Positions 57,131 through 64,000 of a stretch of DNA of 64,000 bases are shown here, piece by piece. Numbering within the stretch: the first letter of the stretch is position 1; the number at the start of each line of letters is the position of its first letter. Origin of the DNA: Roseitalea sp. MMSF_3546 (GTDB taxonomy: Bacteria > Pseudomonadota > Alphaproteobacteria > Rhizobiales > Rhizobiaceae); assembly GCF_030732865.1 (NCBI RefSeq), contig NZ_JASHKB010000004.1:1-64000 (forward strand), read 5' to 3'. The notes under the pieces were generated by a model. That model did not search any database. It saw nothing but the letters and a program-made list of their open reading frames with translations, and was not told the origin of the DNA. The translations under genes and the position numbers were made by a program.

Positions 57131-58017
57131 GCTGGCGTCGCCGACGACCGATGTCGACGTTCCTGATCTCGGCGCTGATCTTTGCATTCGCCGGCGGCCC
57201 GGTCCTGCTGGCGCTTTACGGCTCGGTCGTCCCCGACCGCGTGCTGCTGTCGCCCGAACGGTCTGTATTCAGCGAGGGGATCTCGCTGGAGAACTACCGC
57301 TACATTTTCACGGGGCAGTTGCCGGCGTCCTACGAGGTCGAGGGCGCGCAGCGTTCGATGATCTCCGAGGCCGCGCGCCAGGTGCCGCGCAGCCTTTGGA
57401 ACAGCGCCCGCATCGCCGCCGCGGCCATGGTGCTCAACATCGTGCTCGGCGCCCCGGCTGCCTATTTCTTCGCGCGCTACGCCTTTCCGGGCAAGAGGAT
57501 GAGCTTCATGTTCATCATCCTGTCGCCGCTCGTCCCGACGGCGGCGCTGGTGGTGCCGGTCTATCTTATCATGCAGCAACTGGGGCTGATCGGGTCGGTC
57601 TGGGGCATCATACTGGTGCATACCGCGCAGGCGCTGCCCTTCACGGTGCTGATCCTCTCCGTCTTCTTCCGCAGGCTGCCGGCCGAACTGTTCGAGGCGG
57701 CCATACTGGACCGGTGCAACGCCTTCCAGAGCTTCGTACGGATCGCACTGCCGCTCGCCCTGCCCTCCATCGGCGCAACCGGGCTTTTTGCGTTCATGTT
57801 GTCCTATTCGGAGTACATGTTCGCGCTCGTCCTGTCCGGAGAAGCCAGTTCGCGCCCCGTCTCGGTGGTCATGGCGGCGCTGGCGCGCAATACCGACGTG
57901 TCATGGAGCCTTCTGAACACCGGAATCTTCATCGCAATCATTCCAACGCTGATCCTGGTCGTCCTTGTCTGGCGCTTCGTGGTCGAGGGCCTGGTCAGCG
58001 GCTCGGTCAAGGGATAG
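57127..58017 (+). CDS. Sugar ABC transporter permease, MalG/UgpE type
   Basis: The 296-residue partner permease has an unusually long first periplasmic region (about residues 35-85, ending EGAQRSMISEAARQVPRSLW). The EAA loop reads LFEAAILDRCNAFQSFVRIA followed by LPLALPSIGA. The DRC in this loop parallels the DCR in the partner, which suggests that the two coevolved. The C-terminus RFVVEGLVSGSVKG is typical. Eight bases separate it from the RidA gene. Confidence 0.95.
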   Translation: MSWRRRRPMSTFLISALIFAFAGGPVLLALYGSVVPDRVLLSPERSVFSEGISLENYRYIFTGQLPASYEVEGAQRSMISEAARQVPRSLWNSARIAAAAMVLNIVLGAPAAYFFARYAFPGKRMSFMFIILSPLVPTAALVVPVYLIMQQLGLIGSVWGIILVHTAQALPFTVLILSVFFRRLPAELFEAAILDRCNAFQSFVRIALPLALPSIGATGLFAFMLSYSEYMFALVLSGEASSRPVSVVMAALARNTDVSWSLLNTGIFIAIIPTLILVVLVWRFVVEGLVSGSVKG

Positions 58018-58025
58018 GAGCATCG

Positions 58026-58457
58026 ATGACCACCACACTGGGCACAAAGGCATCGCCAGCAAAGCAGGTTCCCGCCAACAGCGTCCGGCAGCACGCGACC
58101 GCCGGACCCTATTCGCCGGTCCTTGAGGTCGACGCGCGAAGGCTTGTCGTCCTGTCGGGCCAGGTCGCCGTGGCCATGGACGGCTCGGTGATCGGCAACA
58201 GCGTCGCCGAGCAGACGCAGGCCACACTTGCCAACTGCGCCGACAAGCTGCGCGCCGCTGGTTGCGACTTCGCGGACGTATTCAAGGTCAATGCATTCCT
58301 GACCGACATCTCAACCTGGGACGAGTTCAACGCCGTCTACGCCGATGCGATGCCCGAACCCCTGCCGGCGCGGACGGCCGTTCAGGCGGTACTGCTGCCC
58401 GGCTTCCTCGTGGAGATCGAGATGTGGGCGGTCAAGCCCGAGACGGAGGCGGACTGA
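58026..58457 (+). CDS. RidA/YjgF-family protein within the sugar ABC operon
   Basis: The 143-residue product starts at MTTTLGTKASPAKQVPANSV after TAGGAG. The frame extends to 57111, but that part is a shadow. The RidA core is HATAGPYSPVLEVDARRLVV, LSGQVAVAMDG, DVFKVNAFLTDISTWDEFNA and PARTAVQAVLLPGFLVEIEM. The conserved Arg (PARTAV) and Glu (VEIEMWA) are both there, so imine hydrolysis is possible. A RidA inside a sugar importer operon hints that the substrate has an amino group giving an imine during breakdown. Its TGA overlaps the ATPase start (TGATG). Confidence 0.92.
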   Translation: MTTTLGTKASPAKQVPANSVRQHATAGPYSPVLEVDARRLVVLSGQVAVAMDGSVIGNSVAEQTQATLANCADKLRAAGCDFADVFKVNAFLTDISTWDEFNAVYADAMPEPLPARTAVQAVLLPGFLVEIEMWAVKPETEAD

Positions 58458-59548
58458 TGGCGCCGGTCGGAATGCGCGGCCTCCGCAAGGCATACGGCAA
58501 TGTCGAGGCGGTGCGTGACATTTCGCTGGAGATCGAGAATCGCGAATTCGTGGTGCTCGTCGGTCCTTCGGGCTGTGGAAAGTCGACGCTATTGCGCATG
58601 ATCGCCGGGCTCGAGGACATCGATGCCGGTGAACTGACCATTGCCGGCAAGCGCGTCAACGAAGTGCATCCGGCCGACCGCGGACTGGCCATGGTCTTCC
58701 AGTCCTATGCGCTGTATCCGCATATGAGCGTGGCGGAGAACCTGGCCTTCGGCCTGAAGATGTCGGGCATGGGCCGCGACGAGATCGAGAGCAAGGTGCA
58801 GAAGGCGGCCGGCATCCTGCAGATTGGCGAGCTTCTCAAGCGGCGCCCGAGGGAACTGTCCGGCGGTCAGCGCCAGCGCGTGGCGATCGGGCGGGCCATC
58901 GTGCGTGAGCCCGAGGTCTTCCTGTTTGACGAGCCCTTGTCCAATCTCGATGCCGATCTGCGCGCGCAAATGCGCGTCGAACTGGCCCGCCTGCACGGCG
59001 AACTCCAGTCGACAATGATCTACGTCACGCACGATCAGGTTGAAGCGATGACGCTCGCCCAGCGGATCGTCGTTCTCAACGGCGGACGTATCGAGCAGCA
59101 AGGCGCTCCGCTCGAGCTCTACGAACGGCCCGTAAACACCTTCGTCGCCGGATTTCTCGGTCAGCCGAAAATGAACCTGGTGCAAGCAATCGCGACCACG
59201 ATCGACGGACAACCCGCACTCCGTCTGGGCGCCGACAGCGGTCCAATGATCACCATCGGGGGCGCTGCTCCAGCCGCGTTGAGGGCCGATCAAGAGCTCG
59301 TTGTCGGCGTTCGTCCCGATGCTGTTCAACTCAGCGCAACGAAGACCGGTCACGCAATTCCCGCCGCACTCGAATTGGTCGAACGCTTGGGCAGCGACGC
59401 GATTGCCCATGTGCGCATCGAAGGTGTCGATCCGATGATAACCGTAGAAACCCGTGAACCAGTACCGACAGAGCGGGGGACGCCGGTATGGCTCGAGATT
59501 GACGCGGCGGATTTGCACGTGTTTCGGTCGGACGGCGAGCGCTTGTAG
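58457..59548 (+). CDS. Sugar ABC transporter ATPase, UgpC/MalK type
   Basis: This is a 363-residue ATPase with VGPSGCGKSTLLRMIAGLED (Walker A), MVFQSYALYPHMSVAENLAF (Q-loop), LSGGQRQRVAIGRAIVREPE with VFLFDEPLSNLDADLR (signature, Walker B), and the H-loop IYVTHDQVEAM. After residue 235 follows the TOBE/regulatory domain (VAGFLGQPKMNLVQA, ELVVGVRPDAVQL). It is the only sugar-type ATPase in the window. The importer at 29942-33116 lacks one, so this ATPase might serve both. Confidence 0.95.
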   Translation: MAPVGMRGLRKAYGNVEAVRDISLEIENREFVVLVGPSGCGKSTLLRMIAGLEDIDAGELTIAGKRVNEVHPADRGLAMVFQSYALYPHMSVAENLAFGLKMSGMGRDEIESKVQKAAGILQIGELLKRRPRELSGGQRQRVAIGRAIVREPEVFLFDEPLSNLDADLRAQMRVELARLHGELQSTMIYVTHDQVEAMTLAQRIVVLNGGRIEQQGAPLELYERPVNTFVAGFLGQPKMNLVQAIATTIDGQPALRLGADSGPMITIGGAAPAALRADQELVVGVRPDAVQLSATKTGHAIPAALELVERLGSDAIAHVRIEGVDPMITVETREPVPTERGTPVWLEIDAADLHVFRSDGERL

Positions 59549-59629
59549 CAGGGATTGGAGCGTGAACTGACGTGCCCGATCGGGTTCCCTTCCTGCTGGA
59601 TTGGGCATTCGAGTACGGTCAGGGGGTGC
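59549..59629. other. Short gap between convergent operons
   Basis: No gene is present. A two-way terminator is expected, but I see no strong hairpin with U-tract. Confidence 0.3.
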
Positions 59630-60868
59630 TCACCGCTTTTGGCCCCTTGCGGACCGGACCGCCGATGGCAGGCGCGGTCGGGCGTGCCGCAACCGCGTTG
59701 CGAACCACAGCGAGGCAGCAAGCGGGGGGACGGAAAAGGCCACGAACATCGCCGCCGCTCCGAGCGAGGCGGCCAGCACGCCGGCGAGCGCGGGCCCAAG
59801 CACACTGCCGGCCGCCATGGCGAGCAGCGTCGCAGTGAAGCCAAGCGTGCCTCGCCCCGGAAACAGCCGCAGGCTCCAGAACGAGAACAGCGCGCTGACC
59901 ATCATGATCGCGACACCGTGCAGTCCCGAGGCGGCGAGCACGCCGGACCAGGACGTCGGCGCCAGCGCGATCAGGACCAGCGACAGCGCACCGGCCGCGA
60001 AGATGCCGCAGGAAAGCGGCGCAAGGCCATAGCGCGCCTCGATCCGGCCGGTGGCCAGGCCAAGCACGCCGCACAGCCCGTAGCCGAAGAAGATCACCGT
60101 CGAGGCGGCGGCATCGGGCAGACCCGGCAGCCCGCCCGCTGCGACGACCCGGTCGGCGGCGAAGGACAGGAACACCGCGTTGGTCATGCCAAAGCAAAAC
60201 GCGCTGGCGTAAAGCGGGGCGGCCGCGCGCTGGACGAGGCTGGGCGGGGGTGCCGCGACATCGTCGACCTGCACCGCACCAAGAGCTCCGTGCCGCCGCG
60301 CCCCGCGGCCCCATGACGGCACGCCGACCCGCACGGCCAGCGCCAATGCGAGCCCGCCGAGCGCAAAGCCGATCCACGCCGCGCGCCAGCCGATAAGCCC
60401 CTCGGTCACGGCGATCGCAAGCCCGGCCGCGGCAAGGACGCCGGCGGTGGTGCCCGTGGAGATCACGGAAAGCGCCCCGGCGCGCGCCTGACCGGGCAGC
60501 ACACGCTCGGCCGCATCGTTGAACGGTGCCCAGCACAGACCCGCGCTGGCGCCGGCGAGCGCAATGCCGGCCGCAAGAAGGCCGGGCCCGGCCGCCGCCG
60601 CCACGGCCGCGAACCCCGTTGTCGCCAACACGGCGCCGGCCATGACCGGCAATCGCGGTCCGTAGCGCGGACCAAGCCAGGCCGTCGCCAGCAGCGCCAC
60701 CAGGAAAGCCAGAAAGCCGCCGCTGGCGATCAGCCCCGCCATCGACGTCGACAATGCGAACTCGGTGCGGAAGACCGGCAGGAACAGCCCGAAGCCCATG
60801 CGCGCCGGGCCGAAGGCGACCGCCGTCGCAACGAACCCCGCTATCGTCAGTCGCCAGGCAGATGTCAT
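59630..60868 (-). CDS. Major facilitator superfamily transporter
   Basis: This 412-residue membrane protein has about 12 predicted helices in two halves. I start it at MTSAWRLTIAGFVATAVAFG after GAGGTCC. An ATG 33 bases upstream is possible. GPARMGFGLFLPVFRTEFAL, TAWLGPRYGPRLPVMAGAVL (motif A-like loop) and GLCWAPFNDAAERVLPGQAR are like those of the YbfB/YjiJ-type MFS group. The substrate is unknown. It converges with the sugar ABC operon and is divergent from the HisC-like gene. Confidence 0.9.
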   Translation of the reverse strand: MTSAWRLTIAGFVATAVAFGPARMGFGLFLPVFRTEFALSTSMAGLIASGGFLAFLVALLATAWLGPRYGPRLPVMAGAVLATTGFAAVAAAAGPGLLAAGIALAGASAGLCWAPFNDAAERVLPGQARAGALSVISTGTTAGVLAAAGLAIAVTEGLIGWRAAWIGFALGGLALALAVRVGVPSWGRGARRHGALGAVQVDDVAAPPPSLVQRAAAPLYASAFCFGMTNAVFLSFAADRVVAAGGLPGLPDAAASTVIFFGYGLCGVLGLATGRIEARYGLAPLSCGIFAAGALSLVLIALAPTSWSGVLAASGLHGVAIMMVSALFSFWSLRLFPGRGTLGFTATLLAMAAGSVLGPALAGVLAASLGAAAMFVAFSVPPLAASLWFATRLRHARPRLPSAVRSARGQKR

Positions 60869-61179
60869 CACGGACCTCACGGGACTCGGCCGACCCGCCA
60901 AGCTATTGCAACATCATGCCGAATGACAGGTGCGGGCGAGACGTTTCTCGGCCGAATGCGCCGCAAGGGAAGGTGGTCCGGTTCGGCTACCCCAAGCCGC
61001 TTGCTTGAAGCCGAAGCCTCTTGCTTGAAGGATGCGGATGCCGCGATCACGGCGCACCATGGCTTCGCCGGGGACTGGTCGGCCCGTCACCGCCGAACGG
61101 CAGAGCCGGACCGAAATCGACAGGCGCACAGCGGCGAAAATCTGCTATGGCGCGCCCTGAATTCGCATCGGAGCCCGCC
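60869..61179. other. Divergent intergenic region with a 20-bp direct repeat
   Basis: These 311 bases separate the MFS gene and the HisC-like gene and must hold both promoters. The only structure I see is CTTGCTTGAAG at 61000-61010 repeated at 61020-61030, exactly 20 bases apart, inside a looser 20-bp tandem repeat (about 60996-61035). Direct repeats at two-turn spacing can be regulator sites. Confidence 0.45.
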
Positions 61180-62292
61180 ATGCCGCCCCGCCCCAACACC
61201 ATCGTCGCCGCCGCGCCCGACACCATTCCCTTCATCGCGCCCGAGCGGCTCGAGCGCGAGGCCGGCCGGCCCTTCGCCGCGCGCCTTGGCGCGAACGAGG
61301 GCAATCTGGGCCCCTCCCCCGCGGCCATCGCGGCAATGGAAAAGGCCGCGCGCGACGATGCCTGGAAATATCCGGACCCCGAAAACCGCGCCCTGCGCGA
61401 GGCGCTGTGCGCGCATCTGGGTACCGCGATGGACGAGATCGTCGTCGGGCCGGGCATTGACGGGCTTCTGGGCCTGATCGTGCGCATCTTCTCGGTGGCG
61501 GGCGCCGCCATCGTCTCATCGCGCGGCGCCTATCCGACCTTTGCCTATCACGTGACGGGCCATGGGCGACGACTTGTGACGGCCGAGTATCGCGACGACC
61601 GCGAGGATCTGGACGCGCTCGCCGCGCTTTGCCGCGAGGAGACGGCGCGCATCGTCTATGTGTCGAACCCCGACAATCCCATGGGCACGTGGTGGGACGC
61701 CCAAGACGTGACGCGCTTTTTCGACGCCGTGCCCGACAGCACGCTGATCGTGCTCGACGAGGCCTATGGCGAGACCGCGCCCGAGGGCACACTGCCGGCC
61801 ATCGACACGGCTCGGCCGAACCTGTTGCGCCTGCGCACCTTTTCCAAGGCCCACGGGCTGGCCGGACTGCGCTGCGGCTATGCGCTGGGCCATCGCGCGC
61901 TGACCGCGCCATTCGACAAGGTGCGCGACCATTTCGGCGTGAGCCTTCTGTCCCAGGCGGGCGCGTTGGCGGCGCTGGGCGACAGGGCCTATCTGGCGCA
62001 GACGGTGCAACGGATCGCCGAGGCGCGCGAGCGGATCGCCGCGATCGGCCGGGCGAACGGGCTCACGCCGCTGCCCTCCGCCACCAATTTCGTGGCGCTC
62101 GACTGCGGCAGCGAGGGCGCCCATGCGATGGCGCTGCTGGATGCGCTGGCGGCGCGCGGGGTGTTCCTGCGCAAGCCGATGGTCGCCCCGCTCGACCGAT
62201 GCATCCGGGTCAGCGTCGGCCGCCCCGGAGAACTCGACCATTTCGAGGGCGTGCTCGCCGAGGCATGCGCGGCGGTCGGAGAAGGCAGGTAG
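61180..62292 (+). CDS. HisC-like class I/II aminotransferase
   Basis: This 370-residue PLP aminotransferase resembles histidinol-phosphate aminotransferases. I choose MPPRPNTIVAAAPDTIPFIA because CGGAG lies six bases upstream; an ATG 33 bases earlier is an alternative. Motifs are ARLGANEGNLGPSPAAIAAM, KYPDPENRALREALCAHLG, VVGPGIDGLLGLIVRIFSVA, IVYVSNPDNPMGTWWDAQDV, LIVLDEAYGETAPEG and LLRLRTFSKAHGLAGLRCGY, with the PLP Lys in FSKAH. No his genes are nearby, so it may act on another amino acid or phosphate ester. Confidence 0.92.
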   Translation: MPPRPNTIVAAAPDTIPFIAPERLEREAGRPFAARLGANEGNLGPSPAAIAAMEKAARDDAWKYPDPENRALREALCAHLGTAMDEIVVGPGIDGLLGLIVRIFSVAGAAIVSSRGAYPTFAYHVTGHGRRLVTAEYRDDREDLDALAALCREETARIVYVSNPDNPMGTWWDAQDVTRFFDAVPDSTLIVLDEAYGETAPEGTLPAIDTARPNLLRLRTFSKAHGLAGLRCGYALGHRALTAPFDKVRDHFGVSLLSQAGALAALGDRAYLAQTVQRIAEARERIAAIGRANGLTPLPSATNFVALDCGSEGAHAMALLDALAARGVFLRKPMVAPLDRCIRVSVGRPGELDHFEGVLAEACAAVGEGR

Positions 62293-62313
62293 GCCGCCTT
62301 GCGCGGCGGGAGC

Positions 62314-62351
62314 GGGCCGCGCACATCGCCGTTTCCGGCCGTGCGCGGCCC
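62314..62351. terminator. Bidirectional terminator-like hairpin
   Basis: GGGCCGCGCAC (62314-62324) pairs perfectly with GTGCGCGGCCC (62341-62351) over a 16-base loop. It lies in the 107-base gap between the convergent HisC-like and Sel1-like genes. No long U-tract is visible on either side. Confidence 0.6.
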
Positions 62352-62399
62352 CTCAGCGGTCGCCCCACCCCCGCTGATGGCAATCATTGACGGCAGCGC

Positions 62400-62666
62400 T
62401 CAGTGCCGGGTCATCCACTCGCGCGCGTCGCGCAGGGCGCGGGCCAGTTCGGCCTTGTTCATGCACTGGGCGATCTCGGCGCGCAGGGCCGCCGCGCGCG
62501 GCGAGCCCTTGATGGCGGCGATGTTGAACCATTTGTGCGCGGCCACCATGTCGACCTGCCCGCCGCGCCCGGTGGCGCAGACCAGCCCCATCTCGAGCAG
62601 GATGTCGGCATTGGCGCTGGCGCCCAGCCCGGCGAGGTCGGCGTTTTCGATTTCAAGACGTGCCAT
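62400..62666 (-). CDS. Small Sel1-repeat-like protein
   Basis: This 88-residue protein starts at MARLEIENADLAGLGASANA after GGGAAGAAG. The middle part LLEMGLVCATGRGGQVDMVA followed by AHKWFNIAAIKG is one Sel1/TPR-like repeat (Gx..V..D...AxKWFxxAA.xG). The remainder is helical (AALRAEIAQCMNKAELARAL). Such single-repeat proteins are common and conserved in alphaproteobacteria without known function. Position next to backbone-like genes suggests a core gene. Confidence 0.85.
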   Translation of the reverse strand: MARLEIENADLAGLGASANADILLEMGLVCATGRGGQVDMVAAHKWFNIAAIKGSPRAAALRAEIAQCMNKAELARALRDAREWMTRH

Positions 62667-63094
62667 GATCTTCTTCCCGTTTGCTACCCTGTTTGTCTGC
62701 CGAGGCGCCATCGGGTGATGCCCCATCGTGGTTGCAAGCATGCAAGCAAGGATTCAACACATGGCTAAGCGGCGTTGTTAACGGGCCGCAAACGGGACAA
62801 AAACGCGCCGTTAACTTGACCTTTCGTTAGCAAGCCAAGCCCCTGAAATTGCACATTGAACGAGAGAAATTGCGCGGCCTTTGGCGGCCCGCAGGCAAGC
62901 ATTGGGTAACCGTGCCCAGCGTTTGGACCTTTTCGCCCTTAGCGTGTGGCGTGTCCCGAAGGGCGATCTGGAGCGCGTTCGGTGGCCGGCCTCGTGCTCA
63001 CGCGCTCCAGCGGTCCCGGGCGTGCGACGCTTGCATCGGTGCGCGATGCCCATGCGATGGATACCTATGCAATGCAAGTGTCGGGATCGGGCCG
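62667..63094. other. Intergenic region with GTTAACGG inverted repeat
   Basis: There is no credible gene in these 428 bases. Near the Sel1-like gene are TTGCA-AGCA-TGCAA (62732-62745) and an inverted pair GTTAACGG (62777-62784) and CCGTTAAC (62808-62815), 31 bp apart. These probably belong to its promoter. The part next to the GST stop (62900-63090) shows nothing I can name. Confidence 0.45.
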
Positions 63095-63802
63095 CTACCG
63101 CGCCCGCTGTCCGAACAGCACCTTCTGCGCCTCGGCGTCATCGCGCAGATCGGTGCGCTCGCGCTGCTGCTTGCCGACGGCAAGGCCGCGCTGCACCGCC
63201 GGACGCGCATTGAGCGTGTCGAACCAGCGCTTGAGATGGGGGAAGTCGTCCATGTCCTGGCCCTGGCGTTCCCACGATTGCGCCCAGCCGATGCAGGCCA
63301 TGTCGGCGATCGAGTATTCGCCGGCCAGGTATTCGTGGCTCGAAAGGCGGGTGTTCATCACCCCGTAAAGGCGGTTGACCTCATTGGTGTAGCGCTCGAT
63401 CGCGTAGGGCAGCCTTTCGGGGGCATACTGGCGAAAATGGTGGGCCTGTCCGGCCATCGGGCCGAGCCCGCCCGTCTGCCAGAACAGCCATTCCTCCACG
63501 GCGACGCGGTCTCGCTCCTCGCGCGGATAGAACCGGGCGAACTTGCGTCCCAGATATTGCAGGATCGCGCCGGACTCAAATACCGAGATCGCCTCGCCGC
63601 CGGGCCCTTCGGGGTCGATGATGGCGGGCATGCGGTTGTTGGGGGCGATCTTCAGGAATTCGGGCTTGAACTGGTCGCCCTTGCCGATGTCGACATAGTG
63701 GACCTGATAGGGCACGCCCAGTTCCTCGAGCATGATCGTGATCTTCCAGCCATTGGGCGTGGGCCAGTAGTGCAGTTCGATCGGCGCGTCTTGCGTGGTC
63801 AT
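63095..63802 (-). CDS. Glutathione S-transferase family protein (Nu-class/YfcG-like)
   Basis: This 235-residue protein has a thioredoxin-fold N-terminal domain (IELHYWPTPNGWKITIMLEE, APNNRMPAIIDPEG, SVFESGAILQYLGRKF) and an all-helical C-terminal domain (WLFWQTGGLGPMAGQAHHFR, YSIADMACIGWAQSWERQGQ). The TPNGWK motif and long GLGPMxGQxxHF segment are typical of the YfcG/YghU disulfide-bond oxidoreductase subgroup. It is preceded by a region with CtrA-like sites (63858-63877). A general redox housekeeping role is likely. Confidence 0.95.
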   Translation of the reverse strand: MTTQDAPIELHYWPTPNGWKITIMLEELGVPYQVHYVDIGKGDQFKPEFLKIAPNNRMPAIIDPEGPGGEAISVFESGAILQYLGRKFARFYPREERDRVAVEEWLFWQTGGLGPMAGQAHHFRQYAPERLPYAIERYTNEVNRLYGVMNTRLSSHEYLAGEYSIADMACIGWAQSWERQGQDMDDFPHLKRWFDTLNARPAVQRGLAVGKQQRERTDLRDDAEAQKVLFGQRAR

Positions 63803-63857
63803 GTTCGCTCATCCTGTTTCGACGGCCCTCAAGATAGGCGCGAAGCGGCCCATCACA

Positions 63858-63877
63858 ATGGTTAACGGCGGTTAACG
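63858..63877. promoter_or_regulatory. CtrA-like half-site and GTTAACG repeat
   Basis: ATGGTTAA (63858-63865) is the reverse complement of TTAACCAT, the strong CtrA half-site of alphaproteobacteria. GTTAACG occurs twice, ten bases apart (63861 and 63871). The site lies about 55 bases upstream of the GST start, where a promoter would be. The spacing between the two TTAA is six, not the canonical seven, so it is at most a half-site. Confidence 0.45.
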
Positions 63878-63960
63878 ACCCTGAATGGCGTCTGAACGGC
63901 GGTCTCAGCGGTCGTTCAGCGCGGCTTTGCCATGATGGCGGCGGGAAAGGGAACCACGCC

Positions 63961-64000
63961 ATGCTCGCACGCCGCTTCACTGTCATCTGCCTGATCGCGA
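63961..64000 (+). CDS. Start of an exported protein, cut by the window edge
   Basis: An ATG preceded by GGGAAAGGGAA opens a frame reading MLARRFTVICLIA to the last base. Basic residues followed by a hydrophobic run look like a signal peptide or membrane anchor. Nothing more can be said because the sequence ends. Confidence 0.45.
   Translation, partial: MLARRFTVICLIA

Noticed and set aside
62811-63077. Minus-strand 88-codon frame between the GST and Sel1-like genes
   Set aside because: Basic, low-information composition, no ribosome-binding site and no motif. It is probably a chance open frame.

Overview
The window looks like an accessory catabolic region of a GC-rich alphaproteobacterium. 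The evidence is the density of TRAP and ABC uptake operons, the GntR/LysR/LacI/AraC/TetR regulators, the IS630/IS66/IS3-type remnants, and GTTAAC/TTAACCAT (CtrA-like) motifs at the right end. Rhodobacterales or Hyphomicrobiales-like is plausible, but the sequence alone does not fix the genus. I saw no rRNA or tRNA gene, CRISPR array or intact mobile element.

The layout is a row of self-contained uptake-plus-enzyme cassettes. (1) 0.3-5.5 kb: a TRAP transporter (DctPQM) with a PLP aminotransferase, a divergent RidA protein and a GntR regulator, around a 16-bp perfect palindrome. (2) 5.9-14.7 kb: a LysR regulator divergent from a CocE-type hydrolase, a dipeptide-type ABC importer and a deacetylase-like protein. 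(3) 15.3-26.5 kb: an AraC regulator divergent from a PhyH dioxygenase, an MBL-fold protein, a second dipeptide-type ABC importer and a GH38 alpha-mannosidase. (4) 26.6-28.2 kb: a small TetR-controlled module. (5) 28.7-34.3 kb: a LacI regulator divergent from a sugar-type ABC importer without ATPase and an enolase-superfamily enzyme. (6) 34.5-50.2 kb: a 13-gene collinear operon with two M14 carboxypeptidases at its ends, an alpha/beta hydrolase, a GntR regulator, a third dipeptide-type importer, HyuA, two HyuB subunits, a TIGR04076-like protein and an aldo/keto reductase. (7) 50.6-59.5 kb: a FadR-type regulator, a Gfo/Idh/MocA oxidoreductase, a creatininase-family hydrolase and an aldehyde dehydrogenase, divergent from a complete sugar-type ABC importer carrying a RidA gene. 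(8) 59.6-64 kb: more chromosomal-looking genes (MFS permease, HisC-like aminotransferase, Sel1-like protein, GST, and the start of an exported protein).

Degraded transposase fragments lie at four cassette borders or edges: IS630 at the left edge, IS66 at 5.8 kb, an IS3 end inside an IS6-like gene at 14.7-15.2 kb, and another transposase N-terminus at 28.4 kb. This suggests assembly by successive insertions. In four of the five ABC operons a GC-rich stem-loop sits between the binding-protein gene and the first permease gene.

The most interesting system is the 13-gene operon at 34.5-50.2 kb. It reads as a complete pathway for importing and dismantling an amide-, lactam- or peptide-like compound. 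Its substrate cannot be read from the sequence.
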